NCBI RefSeq assembly: GCF_000715075.1
Contig: NC_134081.1
Coordinates: 70,486,153-70,550,152 of the forward strand
Direction of reading: 5' to 3'
Source of the DNA: Nicotiana tabacum
Lineage: Eukaryota; Streptophyta; Magnoliopsida; Solanales; Solanaceae
Length of the DNA stretch: 64,000 nucleotides
The translations under genes and the position numbers were made by a program. This document shows positions 1-12,684 of this stretch, piece by piece. The notes beneath the pieces are model-generated. The model saw only the letters and a list, made by a program, of their open reading frames with translations. It was not told the DNA's origin and ran no database searches. Each line of letters opens with the position of its first letter. Position 1 is the first letter of the stretch.

Positions 1-59
1 TCAAGAGAGAAACATGAGAGGGTGACTCTAGACGGATGGATCCTTATCCACACGCTGCA

Positions 60-300
60 TGGACAACTCACGTGTTGCACGAAAAACTCACGTGTCAATA
101 ATATCTCAACCACGCGGAGAACTCACGTGCCAATAATTTCAACCGCACAGACAACTCACGTGCCAATACTCATAACTGCACGGACAACTCACGTTCCAAT
201 AATCACAACCACACGGACAACTCACGTGCCAATAATCACAACCGTACGGACAACTCATGTGCTATCATATCTCGGATCTGCACGGACAACTTACGTGCTA
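60..300. repeat. 33-bp minisatellite of CACGTG boxes
   Basis: CACGTG or a one-base variant occurs at 69, 89, 124, 157, 190, 223, 256 and 293, a 33-bp period over most of the array. The unit is roughly GGACAACTCACGTGCCAATA plus 13 bp. CACGTG is the plant G-box core. Because 33 is a multiple of three, the array also gives a spurious open frame with an 11-residue repeat. Confidence 0.85.
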
Positions 301-1189
301 CTAGCCTAATCCATATCACACAGAAAGCAGATATATAAGATTTCATGTACACGAATAATGGATATCAAATTTCATACTCGTGGACTGGTATAAGTGACGT
401 GCTAAGGTGTATGCATATTCAAAGTCTGCTACTATAGTTCCAATCAGGCAATTACATCACGAAAGTAGCAACTTTCATGGTCAATCAGGAGATTGATAAT
501 ACCCCGATGCATGCACATGGGCTCAACCCCTCACATGTGCACCATCCATAGCACGTAGCTATCACTAATAACTCACGCAACTAGTGCCTCAACCATGTTT
601 AGGTAAGATAATTACCTCAAGCAAGCCAAATAAATACTCTAGAAATCCCTTCCCGCGCGAATCAACCTCTAGACGACTCGAATCTAGCCAAAATAATTTA
701 ATAACATCAATAAAAGCCATAAGAAACAACCCCAAATAATAAAGTTTCGATCTTTAAAAAAACTCAAAAAGTCAACCCAGGCTCGGCTCTGGGAACCCGT
801 CAAAAGTAAAAAATTCGGAACACCCATTCGAATACGAGTCCAACCATATAAGTTTCATTCAATTCCGACTTCAATTCGGGGTTCAAATCCTCAAATTTCA
901 TTTGGAAAAGTTTTTACCTAAACCTCTAATTTCTTCACCTAGATTCACCAATCAAACGCTAAAATCAAGGTTGGAATCATGAATAATAAACAAATCCAAT
1001 TCAAAAACACTTACCCTAATCTAAATCGTTAAAATCCCCTCAAAAGTCACCCAAATCCGATTTTCCAATCTCAAAATATGTTAAAATAACTCAAACCCTC
1101 GAAATAGAATTCTTAAGTAGCTGTCTAGTGATACCTTTCGCCATAGCGGGACCTACTTTGCAATTGCGAAGCACAAACCAAAAGCTGCC

Positions 1190-1480
1190 TCAGAATACCC
1201 TATGTGAACGCGACCCACTGCTCGCGATCGCGCTTCACACTTCATAACCTCCTAAGCCTACGCAAACACAAAGCCCATCCATGAATGCAAAGGATAAGCC
1301 GCCTGACCTCCCGGCCTGACAAAGACCCTGCACGATCGCGACCCTTCCATCGCGAATGCGAAGCTTCATCTCTATAGTGACCGCGATCGCGACCTCCATA
1401 CCATGAACTCGAAGAACAAAAAGGTGCAAGCCATAAAACACTCTCCGCGATATCTATACACCACCCGCGATTGCAAAGCA
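1190..1480. repeat. GC-dyad cluster, word CGCGATCGCG
   Basis: Words of the form CGCGATCGCG and close variants recur in otherwise AT-rich LTR sequence. A perfect copy is at 1382-1391, with variants near 1225, 1335, 1450 and 1470. No tandem period is evident. Confidence 0.7.
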
Positions 1481-2179
1481 GACAAGAACATCAGAAAACC
1501 AGCAGTTCCAAAACAAAGGAAAATGATCCGAAACAAACCGGAGGCCCCCAGGACCCCGTCCAATCACACCTACCAATCCCAAAATATAACACGGACCTAC
1601 TCGAGGCCTCAAATCATATAAAATAATATCAAAACTATGAATCGCATCTCAATCCAAACTTAATGAGCTAATCCAAATTTTCAAATTCAAAACTTACGCC
1701 AAACAAGCCTAAAAAATTCTGAATAACTTCAAACTTTGCATACAAGTCCCAAATGATACAACAGACCTATTCCAACTCCCGCAACCACAATCCGCACCCG
1801 ATATCATCAAAGTCAACTTCCGGTCAAACCTATGAACCTTCTAAACTTTTAAATTTCTAACTTTTGCCAAATAGGACCAAATCAACCTAGGAACCTCCAA
1901 ATCCAAATCCGAGCATACGTCTAAGGCCAAAATCACCATACAAACATATTGGAGCCATCCAAACACCATTCTGAGGTTGTCTACACAAAAGGCAAACTCC
2001 GATTAACTCTTACAACTTAAGCCTCCAACCAAGGGACTACGTGTCCCAGTTCAATCCAAAACTTCCCCTAAACCAAACCAACCATCCCCGAATGTCACAT
2101 AAAAACAAATACATATACATGGCAAATCAAATAGGAGAACGGGACTCAAATACACAAAATGAACGGCCGGGTTGTTACA

Positions 2180-2199
2180 TTCTCCCCCTCTTAAAAAAA
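2180..2199 (-). other. Polypurine tract of chromovirus
   Basis: On the minus strand this reads as a run of A then GAGGGGGAGAA directly abutting the TGTAAC LTR start at 2179. This is the expected primer site for plus-strand synthesis of an LTR retrotransposon. Confidence 0.8.
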
Positions 2200-2285
2200 T
2201 ATTTGTCCTCGAACGAGTCTAGAATCATACATGAAGTACCAAAAAGGTGAGGATATCTGCTCCGCATATCATGCTCGGTCTCTTG
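2200..2285 (-). pseudogene. Chromovirus integrase C-terminal tail fragment
   Basis: Minus-strand translation gives ETEHDMRSRYPHLF followed by a short tail rich in E, D and F. This is the usual end of plant chromovirus polyproteins just before the polypurine tract. Homology stops near 2285, where unrelated AT-rich DNA begins, so the element is truncated there. Confidence 0.7.
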
Positions 2286-2720
2286 AAGATATAATTGAAT
2301 GCCAAGGGCATAGAAGACCATTTTTAATTGAATGAAGTCTTATTTAAATTGGGTGGGCAGGTTAAATTATCTTAAATAGGTGACCATATTTAAATTGGAA
2401 GAAAAGAAACCCACATAGGCACCATGTAGGAAAACAAAGGTGGGACATGGCGATCTACCGGATGAGGATAAATGTAGGGTATAATTGTAAGGATAAATAT
2501 GTCAAGAAAGTATAACAAAGGGCAAATGTAACCCTTTTTGAAGAGTAGGGGGGTAAATATGATCTTAAAGTATAACGAAGGGCAAATGTAACCCATTTTA
2601 ACGCGTAAGGGTAAATATGAACCTAATGTATAACTATAGGGATATTTTTTATAGAAAACGTAAACGGAGGGTAAATAAGGCATATTTATGATAGTAGAGG
2701 GGCAAATCAAACTCTTATCC
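2286..2720. repeat. Intergenic stretch with a 60-bp degenerate tandem repeat
   Basis: From about 2505 to 2680 the segment tataacRaagggcaaatg recurs at 2511, 2571 and 2629 (the last shortened), a period near 60 bp. Each is followed by a 'ggtaaatatga' block. An open frame on the opposite strand with repeated YICP..Y residues is a by-product of the repeat. No gene is seen. Confidence 0.6.
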
Positions 2721-2891
2721 GTTTCTCATAAGGTCATTGAAGTAACAAAATTATTTTAAATTTTGAATAGTCACTCTATTTTGCTAATTGTAACTAAAAT
2801 ATCACTTTACTTTATATTATAACTGAAAAGTCACGTTATTTTGCTATTATAACTGAAACGCCACTTTACACATTATTTTCGGTTACTTTTC

Positions 2892-4051
2892 GATTTGGTA
2901 TAAATATATCCTCCGTCCACTTATTGAGCCACCCCCCTTCCCCCAACTATTATTTTTCTTACTCACTTATGCCCCTACGATTAACGGTCAATGCCAAATA
3001 AAAAAAATTTATTTAAATTACACGTGACAAATTTTTATTGGTCCAGTTAAACCATGACCCCAATTAAATAAACACACCCTTAACCTTTTTTTTTACCCAA
3101 CCCAAAATCTGACCCATCTAAAAAAATGGCCAAACTCTTGGTTGTTAAAAATATTAACTTCTCCATCTTTTCAACTCTACCATTAACATAGCTGCCACCA
3201 CCTCCTTTCCTCCATAACAACCACAGTGTCACCACAACCATTATTCTCATGTTTGTTCTATTCCTCCATTTTCGAACAATAACACCAAGAATATTATGTT
3301 AATCGAAAGGGTCCGATTAGAAAATCTTTAATTTTTTCGATTTGATGTCCTTTTTTGGTTGTAAAATTAGGATTTCGTTCGACGAGGAGTACCTAGGCCA
3401 TAAAGTTTTTATTTTCTACAATAAATTATCATTTGGGTCTAACAACTTATTAAGAGCTTGCAAATTTTACAAAAATTGTGAAGAAAAAGCTTGATTATTC
3501 CGGAATTTAAAGTCCATGAATTCGTAATTGTTCTTTGATTATCTTATTTGAAAGAAAGAAAAAAAGATTTACTATTATAAGTGACATTTGAATGTGAAAA
3601 TTAAGATCTTTTGACAAATATTTTCGAAAAATGACAACTCCAATGGTAAATGTAAAATAAAAAAATAAAAATATAGAAAAAGACCAAAACTGTCCCTAGT
3701 CTAAAAATGCGGTAGCAGCGTATTTGCTATGGAGGAAAGGGGATGATGACAGCTATGATGGTGGTAGAATTGAAAAGATGGAGAAGTTAAATTTTTTGAC
3801 AATCAAGAGTTTGGCCATTTTTTAAGGCAGGTCAGATTTTTGGGTTGGGTAAAAAAAATAGGTTAAGAGTGAGTTTATTTAATTGGGGTCATAGTTTAAA
3901 ATTAGACCAATAAAAAGTTGCCACGTGTAATTTAAGTAAATTTTTTTTATTTAGTATTGACCATTAATTGTAGGGGCATAAGTGAACCAGAAAAATAACG
4001 GTGAGGATATTTTTGACACAATAGGTGGACGGAGGATATTTGTACCAAATC
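2892..4051. mobile_element. Foldback / long-TIR element, non-coding
   Basis: The arm 2892-3220 is an imperfect inverted copy of 3724-4051: gatttggta...ctccgtccac on the left pairs with gtggacggag...taccaaatc on the right, and cctcctttcctccata pairs with tatggaggaaagg at the inner edge. The arms are about 330 bp and the loop about 500 bp, with no open frame. This architecture fits a MULE-type or foldback MITE. No clear target-site duplication was found, so class is uncertain. Confidence 0.75.
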
Positions 4052-4084
4052 AAATAGTTTCAGGGCAGTTTTGGCTCTTTTCCG

Positions 4085-6326
4085 TTAAATAAATGATCAA
4101 TTTTAGTCATGTTAAGTAGATAATAAAGTATTGTAGTTTAAAGGTATCTAATGTGATAGTATCTTAGTCTATTGTATATATGGTGACACTAACATACGTA
4201 AGAAATAATAAACTTGACAACAAACATGTACGGTAGACATCCAATTGGTATTAAAGTATTTAAGTATTTTTCTTGGTAGTTAGTGTTTGTATCGTCTTCT
4301 GTTGAGTCAAAACAAAAAAAAAAATTGTTTTTACCATAAAACTTAGCAATCAACCTTTTATTTAGTTGATCAACATATTCATTTCTGCTAGCTAAGATAT
4401 CTCTTTAATTTCTATAATGTAATTTGCACAAATTGTGTTTTAATCTAATGATGAAAATATTTTCCTTATTAAATGCACTACTATTACCATTGGGGTTGAT
4501 AACCAAGTGTTCTAGAAGAACCAAATTATCTTTTATTGGATGCTATTCTTCGTTTCCGACACGAATCAAGAAGTCATTGAATGTTGTATTTGTTCTTACT
4601 TTTACATTTATTGTCATTTGAATATTTTTCATTTGAGGTCATAAGTATAATTTTGGCAAGCTAGCTTTTACAGTTTCTGCTTTGTTCATTTTTGGAACTA
4701 TTGATCGTACTTGATAGAAATCACCTCCCAAACTATTACTTTTCTACCGAACGGTTCATCGATGTCTATAATTTTCGGAATTGTAGACATTAGCCTTGTT
4801 GTATTGTTTTCGATCTTCTGACGCTTAGCCAAATGCACTTCATCCCATATTATCACTTTTGTTTTCCTTATAGATTTAGTAGTATTCATCTGATTTGATA
4901 TATTTGTGATGGTTATTTCAGTTATCTGAAGAGGTATATCAAATCTAAAGTGAGTTGTACGACCTCATAATAAAATCGTTATTGGTACACCAATAGTTCT
5001 TATTGATAACAATACCATGCCTCTTGATATGACATTTGCAAGTAATGCATGACATAGGAATGTTATTTCAATTTCGCTGGAGGCATCTACAAAAGAATAA
5101 TCTCGCTATACAAGGATCGATTTTTTATAATATAGTCTTGAAGGCTTATTCTTGTTCAGGATTTAGCTTTGATTGTGATTCCTCAAACACTTGTATGGCC
5201 TTCTTAATTTATATTTTTTTTCAATTTGAAAAATAATTTACTCATTTGATGAATTTAAAAAATAATTTAATTGAATTCTCTTGCTAAATTAATTGAAAGA
5301 TTTAATTATTTGGTTTTAACTTTTAACATAAAATATAATTTATTTTCTGTTGATTTAGATTTTTAATATTAGTTCATCTCATGTTTGAATATTTAACCGT
5401 GATTATAATTTTATCCGCCATAAATTTTATTTTTAAAGAGTAAAAAGATCGATGACATTCCACTTTTAGATCTTTATGTTTGCGAAATCATTAGTGGTAT
5501 TAGCTCTTACCAATATTTTTCTTTCTTTTCTCACTCATTTATATTCTTAAAAAATTTCTTAGTTGTTCTTTAATAACTCGGTATATTTTTCTATATTACA
5601 CGAAAAATTAATAATAAAAAATTTATTTGAGTAGGAAAGCAGTTCAAATATAATATAATAATATATTATCGTGGGAATTTTGTTCTCAATTTCAACGCAT
5701 TATGCAGTCCGTTTAGCATTATGTTTTGTTTTTTGGTATTGAATATTATAAAGTGGTAATGTACTACCAATATAGAGGATTCTTATGAAATTGATTTTAT
5801 TAAACCTTTCTATATATTTTTAATAAGAATTCAATAGACAAGATTGTATTAATTTTAAAATCTTAAATATTAAAAAATTAACATAGAAGTTATTGTAGTC
5901 CAAAAAGTTAAGTTATTACAGCTATGTCTTTTCCCTACGAGTTCTTCTGTTTAATATTTTAGGGGTAGTTTGGTCTATCAATATTATATTCGTGCTTTTA
6001 TAATAATACAGGCTCTCTTATTTCTAAATAGATTTGGACAATATAACACGCTTTTAAATTAAATTAGTAATAGGATTTTTAAAGAAGTATATCCTAAAAG
6101 TAATAGGAATACAAGGCTAATATCTATGTCCGAAAGTAATTATACTAATAGGATTCTTAAAAGTAATCATGTAGGATTTCTAATATGTAGTATTATTTTC
6201 TAACACTAATAGGATTAAAAGGCTAATGTCTACAATTCTGATTATGTCCTTTTATTGTGAGTTATTATGCTTAATATTAAAAGGTTATTTTTGTAATCCA
6301 ATATTTTATTCATGTTTTTATAATAA
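4085..6326 (-). mobile_element. Helitron-derived copy A, truncated
   Basis: The segment aligns block by block with 39.8-42.5 kb (copy B), for example the shared ggtgacactaacatacgta and gcaatcaaccttttattta. Relative to B it lacks about 480 bp (B 39866-40343). Minus-strand translation shows Helitron helicase remnants (4690-5195). Its expected 5' terminus abuts the CTAG end of copy B at 6327, giving a head-to-tail pair. The left end is lost next to the foldback element. Confidence 0.7.
4690..5195 (-). pseudogene. Helitron PIF1-like helicase fragment (copy A)
   Basis: The minus strand read from 5195 downward gives LNPEQ, then a stop, then AFKTIL, as at the start of Helitron Hel domains. The Walker A position is degraded (DASSEIEIT where a GGTGKT-type loop is expected). 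Next come a GVPITIL block with a stop, GRTTHFRFDIPLQ, the Walker B-like IIWDE, and EPFGRKVIV matching helicase motif III. The Rep domain, the remaining motifs and a start are absent. It is therefore a relic of a helicase that once unwound DNA during rolling-circle transposition and cannot be active. Confidence 0.8.
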
Positions 6327-6338
6327 CTAGTATCTATA

Positions 6339-6355
6339 AACGTGTGTTGCGCGTT
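6339..6355 (-). other. Helitron 3' terminal hairpin
   Basis: The segment aacgtgtgttgcgcgtt folds into a 6-bp stem (one G-T pair) with a 5-nt loop. It sits 8 nt from the terminal CTAG, the arrangement expected at a Helitron 3' end on the minus strand. Confidence 0.65.
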
Positions 6356-6684
6356 AATAATGACACATGATGGTTTAAATATTTATTTATATAAAGAAAG
6401 AAAAAAAATTAATTAATGAGAGAAATTTTATATATAATAATACAACAATCATCTAAATGTCAAAAAATATTATTACATTAGTACAATACGTGAATTCAAA
6501 AGGGAAGGACATCATCAGAACTTACAAAAATGATATATTTAGTCATGTTAATTAGATAATTATTGTCACGGCCCAAAATCTAACCTATCGTGATGGCGCC
6601 TATCGTGATACTAGGCAAGCCGAACTTCCCAAAACACTTTCAAAATTTAACATAAATGAATTAAGACATTTAAAATAACTGGAG

Positions 6685-6715
6685 TTTTTTATTAAAAAGG
6701 GGGGGGGGGATAAAA
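6685..6715. repeat. Homopolymer G tract
   Basis: A run of about ten G follows a short A run inside LTR O. It is a likely site of length variation or assembly error. Confidence 0.8.
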
Positions 6716-7876
6716 CCCAAATAAAACATAAGTGCGGAAAAATTGCCCGACATCGGGGTGTCACTAAGTCATGAGCATCTAATGACCAATCTAGAAACAG
6801 AGTCTACTACAGTCTGTGCCAAATGCCAAGACAAGAGAGAAAAGATAATAAAAAAGGAGAAACAAGGATTGTGAACGCCAGCAGCGACCTCGTAAGTCTC
6901 CGATAATCAGCCCGCGCACAAACTCAGCGATCGCCAGAACCATACACACATGAATCTGCACATGAAGTATAGGGTGTAGCATGAGTACAACTAACTCACC
7001 AAGTAACAGAATTAAATAAGGAATTGAAAAGTGGTGACGAGCTAAAATAATACAGATCATTTCAAAGGTTTTCAGTAAAGAGTGAACATGCTTTCAAATC
7101 CAGTGGTATAAGTCCAATCAGTTCGAGCCCAAGTAAGACAGATATGAATCTTCCAGAAATTTCACAACAACATCAGATAGCAACTAAGTGCAACAATAAA
7201 TTGTCACGACCCTAAATTTTCCACCGACGGGACCGTGATGGCGCCTAACATTTCACTTGCTGGGCAAGCCAACGTTAGAGAATCATTTACCAATTTCTTA
7301 TTTCCATTCAGTAATTAACAATGATTAACTAAGATAAAAATATAATAAGTGCGGAATATCATAAAACTGTATTAATTACTACCACCTGGATCTGGAGTCA
7401 CAATTCACGAGCATTCTAGAATTTACTACAAGTAATATCCTGAAAGAAATACAACTGTCTGTATGAAAGAAAATAGTAGGACTTAAAAAGATAGACGGGG
7501 ACTTTAAGGTCTGCGAACGCCGACAGATCTACCTTGAGTCTTCGGACAGCGGACCAATAGCAAATCTCGATCAACCTGAGCCGGTATCAAAATCTGCACA
7601 GAAAGTGCAGAGTGCAGCATCAGTACCGATCCCATATACTGATAAGTATCGAGCCTAACCTCGATGAAGTAGTGACGAGGCTAAGGCAAGGCACCTACAA
7701 TCAACCTGTACAATTTAACAGTGTATACGCAAATAACAGGAATGAAGAACTAAATAGAAAATGTCGGGAGGGGAGACATACTGAGGGGAATACAAGATAA
7801 AGAACTATAACAGAATGATCATCGGAGCAGTCAATATACCATGAATCAACAGGAATAGTGAATACAGTAAAGAAAA

Positions 7877-8095
7877 ATGCACGGCATCACCCTTCGTGCT
7901 TTTACTCTCAATCTCACCATAAAATTTATAGAAATGACAAGGCATCACCCTTCCTGTTTTTACTCTCATATCATGGCACGGCATCACCCTTCGTGCATTA
8001 ACACTCACAATATGGCACGTCATCACCCTTCGTGCATTAATACTCATAATATGGCACGGCATCACCCTTCGTGCATTAACACTCTCCCTTACTAT
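7877..8095. repeat. 39-bp minisatellite with GCACG...CGTGC dyad
   Basis: The core catcaccctt recurs at 7884, 7943, 7982, 8021 and 8060, with the last four spaced 39 bp apart. Each unit carries gcacggcatcacccttcgtg and its final c, an inverted GCACG/CGTGC pair around an 11-nt centre. The array lies in LTR N at the same relative slot that holds different repeats in other LTR copies. Confidence 0.85.
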
Positions 8096-9014
8096 AATGC
8101 AATGCATAAATAACAACAAGGAGATAGAATAACAAGTACAAACCTTACTTCAACATTTGGTTCCATAATATCAATCTCAACTTGAAATAAAAATTCAATT
8201 ATCACCTGAAAATTCCGTAAATATGATAAGAACGATAATTTAAACAGCACTAGTATAACACGTAGCAATTTGGCATAGGAATGAGACAATATCAGAAAAA
8301 TAGAGAAATACGAAAAACAGGTAAATTGGAGGCGCATAGATACTCGTTACCTCACATATACGCCGCTCACATGAATTTCACTTAGCAAATAATCTAAGGT
8401 TCCTAATTCCCTCAAGTCAGGGTTAGACACAACACTTACCTCGCTCCGAATGTCACTTAATTCTCAATCACAGCTTTTTTTTTGGAATTCACCTCCAAAC
8501 CACTCGTATCTATTCAAAAATGACTCAATAATATCAAATATTGCTAAAGGAATCAATTATATTGCATAAATTAAATTTCCCAAATTTTCCTCCAAAAAGT
8601 CAAAAAATAGACCCCGGGCCCGCTGGGTCAAAACCCGAGGTTCGGACCAAAATTCTTTTACCCATTTACCCCCGAGCCCGAATATATAATTATTTTTAGA
8701 ATCCGATCTCAAATTGAGGTCTAAATTTCCAAATTCCTGAAATCCCTATTTTCTACCCTAACCCCTAATTCTACCATAAAAACTCTAGATTTTAGGTTGA
8801 AAATTCAAGAAATGTAATGGGTAATTGAAAGAAGATGGTTTAGAATCACTTACCAACAATTTGGGGAAGGAATGACTCTTAAAAAATCGCCCTTCACCGT
8901 TTGGTTTTTGAGAAAAATGAGTTTTTGGCAAAAATCTCATTTTGGGTTCTGTTAAGTGCTGGGCGACAGTATTCATCGCGTTCGTGAGAGCACTGTCGCG
9001 TTCGGGAAGGGCAC

Positions 9015-9070
9015 TATAACACCCCGAAAATTTTTGAAGTATTTCAGTGCAAAGCCCCGTAAATTTCGCG
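9015..9070 (+). repeat. First LTR reduced to its 5' 56 bp
   Basis: The sequence tataacaccccgaaaattt matches the starts of the LTRs at 9808 and 16075, with TG mutated to TA. It joins directly to internal sequence at about 9071, so the other 2.6 kb of this LTR and most of the first internal region are deleted. Confidence 0.8.
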
Positions 9071-9072
9071 TA

Positions 9073-9807
9073 GAGATTTAGAGTTGAAGAAAGTGAATGG
9101 GTTATTCTCAATATTTTCTGCATGAGGGTGCTATGTGAATTGTTAATAAAGGTAAAGTATGTGAAGTCATATTAGGCCTTATGGAATTTTGAAAGGAAAT
9201 AGGCTAAACTATGAGTATGATGTTTCCCTATTATTGTTCTCCGTGTACCCGATGTTTCATTTCTCTATGTCTAATAAGGTGAAGATAAGGGATAATGGGA
9301 TTGTGAGGAGCAACTATTTGCTATCCTTGTTAGAAACGTCCGGGAGTTGAGATTGTCTCGGTTAATGTGTTATGGCGAAGTCTGTAAGTCGAGGAGACCA
9401 CATGGAGGGGCAAAGTGTTAAGGAAATAAAATGTTCCCACTTGAGTGTATAGTTAAATAATTGTGATTTGAAAGGTACTTCTATGTGTTATGATTTAAAT
9501 ATGTGCAGCTCGTGTCCAGATACCACTCTTGATAGTATAATGCCTGTAATGATGAGATTAGTGACGTTGTTATATATGGTGATGTTTTGTCAAGTTGTGG
9601 ATGTGTTGTTAGGAATTGTTTTGGTGTTACTCTAGCAGGTGGATAGGCCCAGTTACAGGGGAGACTCTGGTGAAATTTTTGGAAATTTATGGAGTTAGCC
9701 AAAATTTGAAACTACTGGTGTGTGTGAACCAACAGTTGAACCACATTGAATGCTAATGACGGATTTTGACCCTCATTCGAGGACGAATGATCCTAAGCGG
9801 GGGAGAA
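9073..9807 (+). repeat. Duplicate of the element's 3' internal region
   Basis: It begins gagatttagagttgaagaa and is nearly identical to 15346-16074. It ends with the polypurine tract gcgggggagaa before the LTR at 9808. It has no convincing open frame. Confidence 0.85.
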
Positions 9808-12490
9808 TGTAACACCCCGAAAAATTTTGAAGTATTTCAGTGCAAAGCCTCGTAAACTTTTGTAAGTGAATTCAATGTTTCGTGGTGCCGGAGTAGGCTT
9901 ACGTGTTTGATGGTGGTAAAAGATCTTCGCGATGAGCTTGCGAGCCGCGGTTTGAACTTTTTGGGTTGAACAATGCACCGGAAAGTAAAAAAAAATATTT
10001 CACAGAAGAACGCATTTCTGCGGCCCATTATGCGGCCGCATAATCACTCTGCGGACCGCATAATGGCCGTAGAGTGAAGCAGTAAGTTTGGACAACTTGA
10101 GGTTAGTTTTGCGGTCGATTATGAGACCGCATAATCGATATGTGGACCGCATATCGATCGCATAACCCCTCTTGGGTTTTTTCGGAGGGAGTTCTGCGGT
10201 GCATTATGCGATCGTAGAACGAGTATGCGGACCGCATACTGGTCGCATACCTGGGCCGTAAGTTCAGGCCCCTGAGGGCCATTTCTGCGATCATTTTGCG
10301 GACCGCGTAACCGTTATGCGGTCGCATATGCGACCGCAGACCTATGTCGGGACACCATTTTTCTTAATTTTAAACCCGACCCCCATTCCGTTAAAACACC
10401 CCTTTAGTCCATTTTGAAGCTCATTTCTCATATTTCTAGTGAGAGAGAGAGAGAGGGTACTAGAGGGAGGGCCTAATTTTCATCAATTGATCTTCAACCA
10501 TCACTCAAAGCCTTGGAAATATTCAAGTAGAGCACCAAAATTCTTCACCCTAAAAGGTAAGGCTTCATCACCCCAGCTCTTAATTTCAAACATAGCTATA
10601 ATGGGGTATTAGTGTGATACTTCATGGCTATGAGGGTGGTTCATCTTGCATGCATGTGATAAAGAGTGTGGAAAAAATAAAAAGTGAACTAGAACCATGA
10701 ACGTTTTCCTAATTTTGGGTTCAATTTGTATATTGCTTAAATAGATTGAGGTTGCTAAGGGTTTCCGATAATTGTAGAGTCTAAAGAAGCGCGATTGAGG
10801 TATGTTGGCTAAACTTTCTCTCTTGGAATTGAATTCCATAATATTTCTGTAAGTTTCAAAGTATGGGTTACGTATTAAAAAGTTATAGCTTTGAGTCGTA
10901 TTTCAATGAAAGATAGAATTGTCTAAAAGATTTTGTACTAAATTCATGCCCATTAGTGGCTGCTTTAACTAATGCTTTGATTTATAAATATATCCAGTGT
11001 ACTTCGAGTTCTATATACTCTTGTGTTGAAATTGTACATTGTCATTTATGGGGAAGAGTATTGCAAGAGTAAATGGTGTATTGACTGTTTATGATTTTTC
11101 ATGTGTGTTTCTATTGTTGGTTGGTATGCCTCATTCTTTGGGAAGAAACCATTTGTGTTTGAAGTTTCCATTTCAAATAGATTTGAAGTATATGATTTCT
11201 AAAATATCCTATATGTTGATAATTGATGGTGATCTTTGAAATTGAAAGAGGTGAAAGTGTGGAATATGAAATATGGCCATCGTGCCAGGAATAAAGAATC
11301 TTGTGAATGGCCTAATGAGCCAAGAAAATATTGTCGTTGTGAATGACTGGAAATACTAATAAGAATTAATACAATGTAAAAGATGTTGAGGTGAGTGCAA
11401 TTGTATTTATGATATTTCTATTTTGCAAATCAAATCAAAACTATTTTTGGGAGCATCATTAGCAATACCGAGGAAGGGTGGGTCATAAGGCCCCCACCTG
11501 AAACTACACGTGCCGGTGTAGGGGTGGATTGTGATATTATTCTCCTTAATTGGGATGAAACTGGAACCTTTGTGGATTGGAAAAGTCAACCCGCACGGCA
11601 TATGTGGGAAGGCGGCCTAGCTGATCGGGTGGAGATCAGACGCCATATTGCGCATATGGTGGTACTACTCTTGATAACAACTTTCTTTCGCATCACATGT
11701 CAAACCACATTGTTCGTGGGGAGATGGCCTAGCCGATCGGGCGTGATCGGACTCTGTGCTAACAAAGACGGTGGTATATCGGTGCTAATGATCTCCCAAC
11801 CAAAATTATATATGAAATTTGTATTTTGAAAATTATTATATTTTAACTGGACATTTGGATATTGTTGATTGTGACTTACTGTTTCTATGTGTTGCCTTTT
11901 CTTATATGGGCATTCTATTTTGAAAGAGGATTTTTAGCTATACATACTAGTGCTATTCGACAGTACGTACTAACGTCCCTTTTGCTGGGGGTGCTACATC
12001 TTTAATGGATGCAGGTGGTTTTACAGCAAACGGCATTGATCAGTAATAGTAGTGCACTCTTTTCAGCTGATTTGGTGAGCCCCACTTCATTTCGGGATGA
12101 TGTATCTTTTGTTTCTCATGTACAGTGTTTTGAGGTATAGCCGGGGCCTTATTGCCGGCATTTCCATATTACTCTTCTATTATACCTAGAGGCTCCTTAG
12201 ATAGGTTGTGGGTTATGGTTGATGTTGGGAATTGAACTAGAAATGTTGGTACTTGGAAATTATGTTTTTCATTAATTCTATAAACTCGTAATATTTTGGA
12301 AATTATGAATGAAGCAGCTAATGGGAATGAAAAAGGAAGTTGTTAATAAAATCTTCTCAGTGATTGATTAATGGAGTACATCTCCTCTTTATTCCTGGAT
12401 GAGTTTGGGTAGAAGGAAGTCTAATAGGCTTGCTCGGCCGGGTTCTCTCGGTTGAGCGCCGGTCGTGCTCCTTGAGTTTGGGGCGTGACA
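9808..12490 (+). repeat. Second (complete) LTR of gag-only element
   Basis: It runs from tgtaacacccc to ggggcgtgaca, 2683 bp. A GC-dyad cluster lies at 10010-10345, and a GA microsatellite is at 10440-10455. It is about 90 bp longer than the third LTR, which has lost blocks matching 11434-11460 and 11607-11668. Confidence 0.85.
10010..10345. repeat. GC-dyad cluster, word TGCGNNCGCA
   Basis: Words such as TGCGACCGCA (10329-10338), tgcggccgcataa and tgcggaccgcat recur about every 15-35 bp. The homologous cluster in the third LTR is 16270-16605, where several words differ by transitions. Confidence 0.8.
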
Positions 12491-12494
12491 AACT

Positions 12495-12506
12495 TGGTAT
12501 CAGAAT
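12495..12506 (+). other. Primer binding site, tRNA-Met type
   Basis: The segment tTGGTATCAGA starts five bases after the LTR end gtgaca. TGGTATCAGA is the common initiator-tRNA-Met primer site of plant LTR retrotransposons. The following AATC replaces the usual GC. Confidence 0.75.
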
Positions 12507-12684
12507 CGAAGGTTTTAAAGTGTCCTAGGATGTCTCGGAGCCGTGTCTAGTAGAGTCCTTCTTATCGGTGTATTGCCAGCCACATCTATAATGAGGAGGC
12601 TACTTGGACATTTAGGAATTTCACACTTCTTTGATACTCCAGATCGTGCGATAGAGCTCAAGATAGGAAGCTAATTTCCTTGTT

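Larger units (their letters stand above)
1..2179 (-). mobile_element. Chromovirus (Ty3/gypsy) 3' LTR, cut by window edge
   Basis: The right end reads ...GGTTGTTACA, which on the minus strand is a TGTAACAACC LTR start. It is followed at once by a polypurine tract and integrase tail, so this is the 3' LTR of a minus-strand element. It shares blocks with the other long LTRs of the window: the GC-dyad cluster, the block around a Cys-free 'cactcggacc' type flank is absent, but the block of tracts near 1560-2000 matches 37.0-37.5 kb and 60.0-60.5 kb in layout. The other LTR end lies beyond position 1. Confidence 0.8.

Noticed and set aside
60..300. CRISPR-like spacing
   Set aside because: The whole 33-bp unit repeats without unique spacers, and the genome is a plant.
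22..309. 95-codon open frame with an 11-residue repeat
   Set aside because: It is the in-frame reading of a 33-bp DNA minisatellite inside an LTR; no start context or homology.
4424..4621. Open frame conserved at 40609-40806
   Set aside because: The conservation follows from the Helitron duplication; the coding signal of the ancestor is on the other strand.
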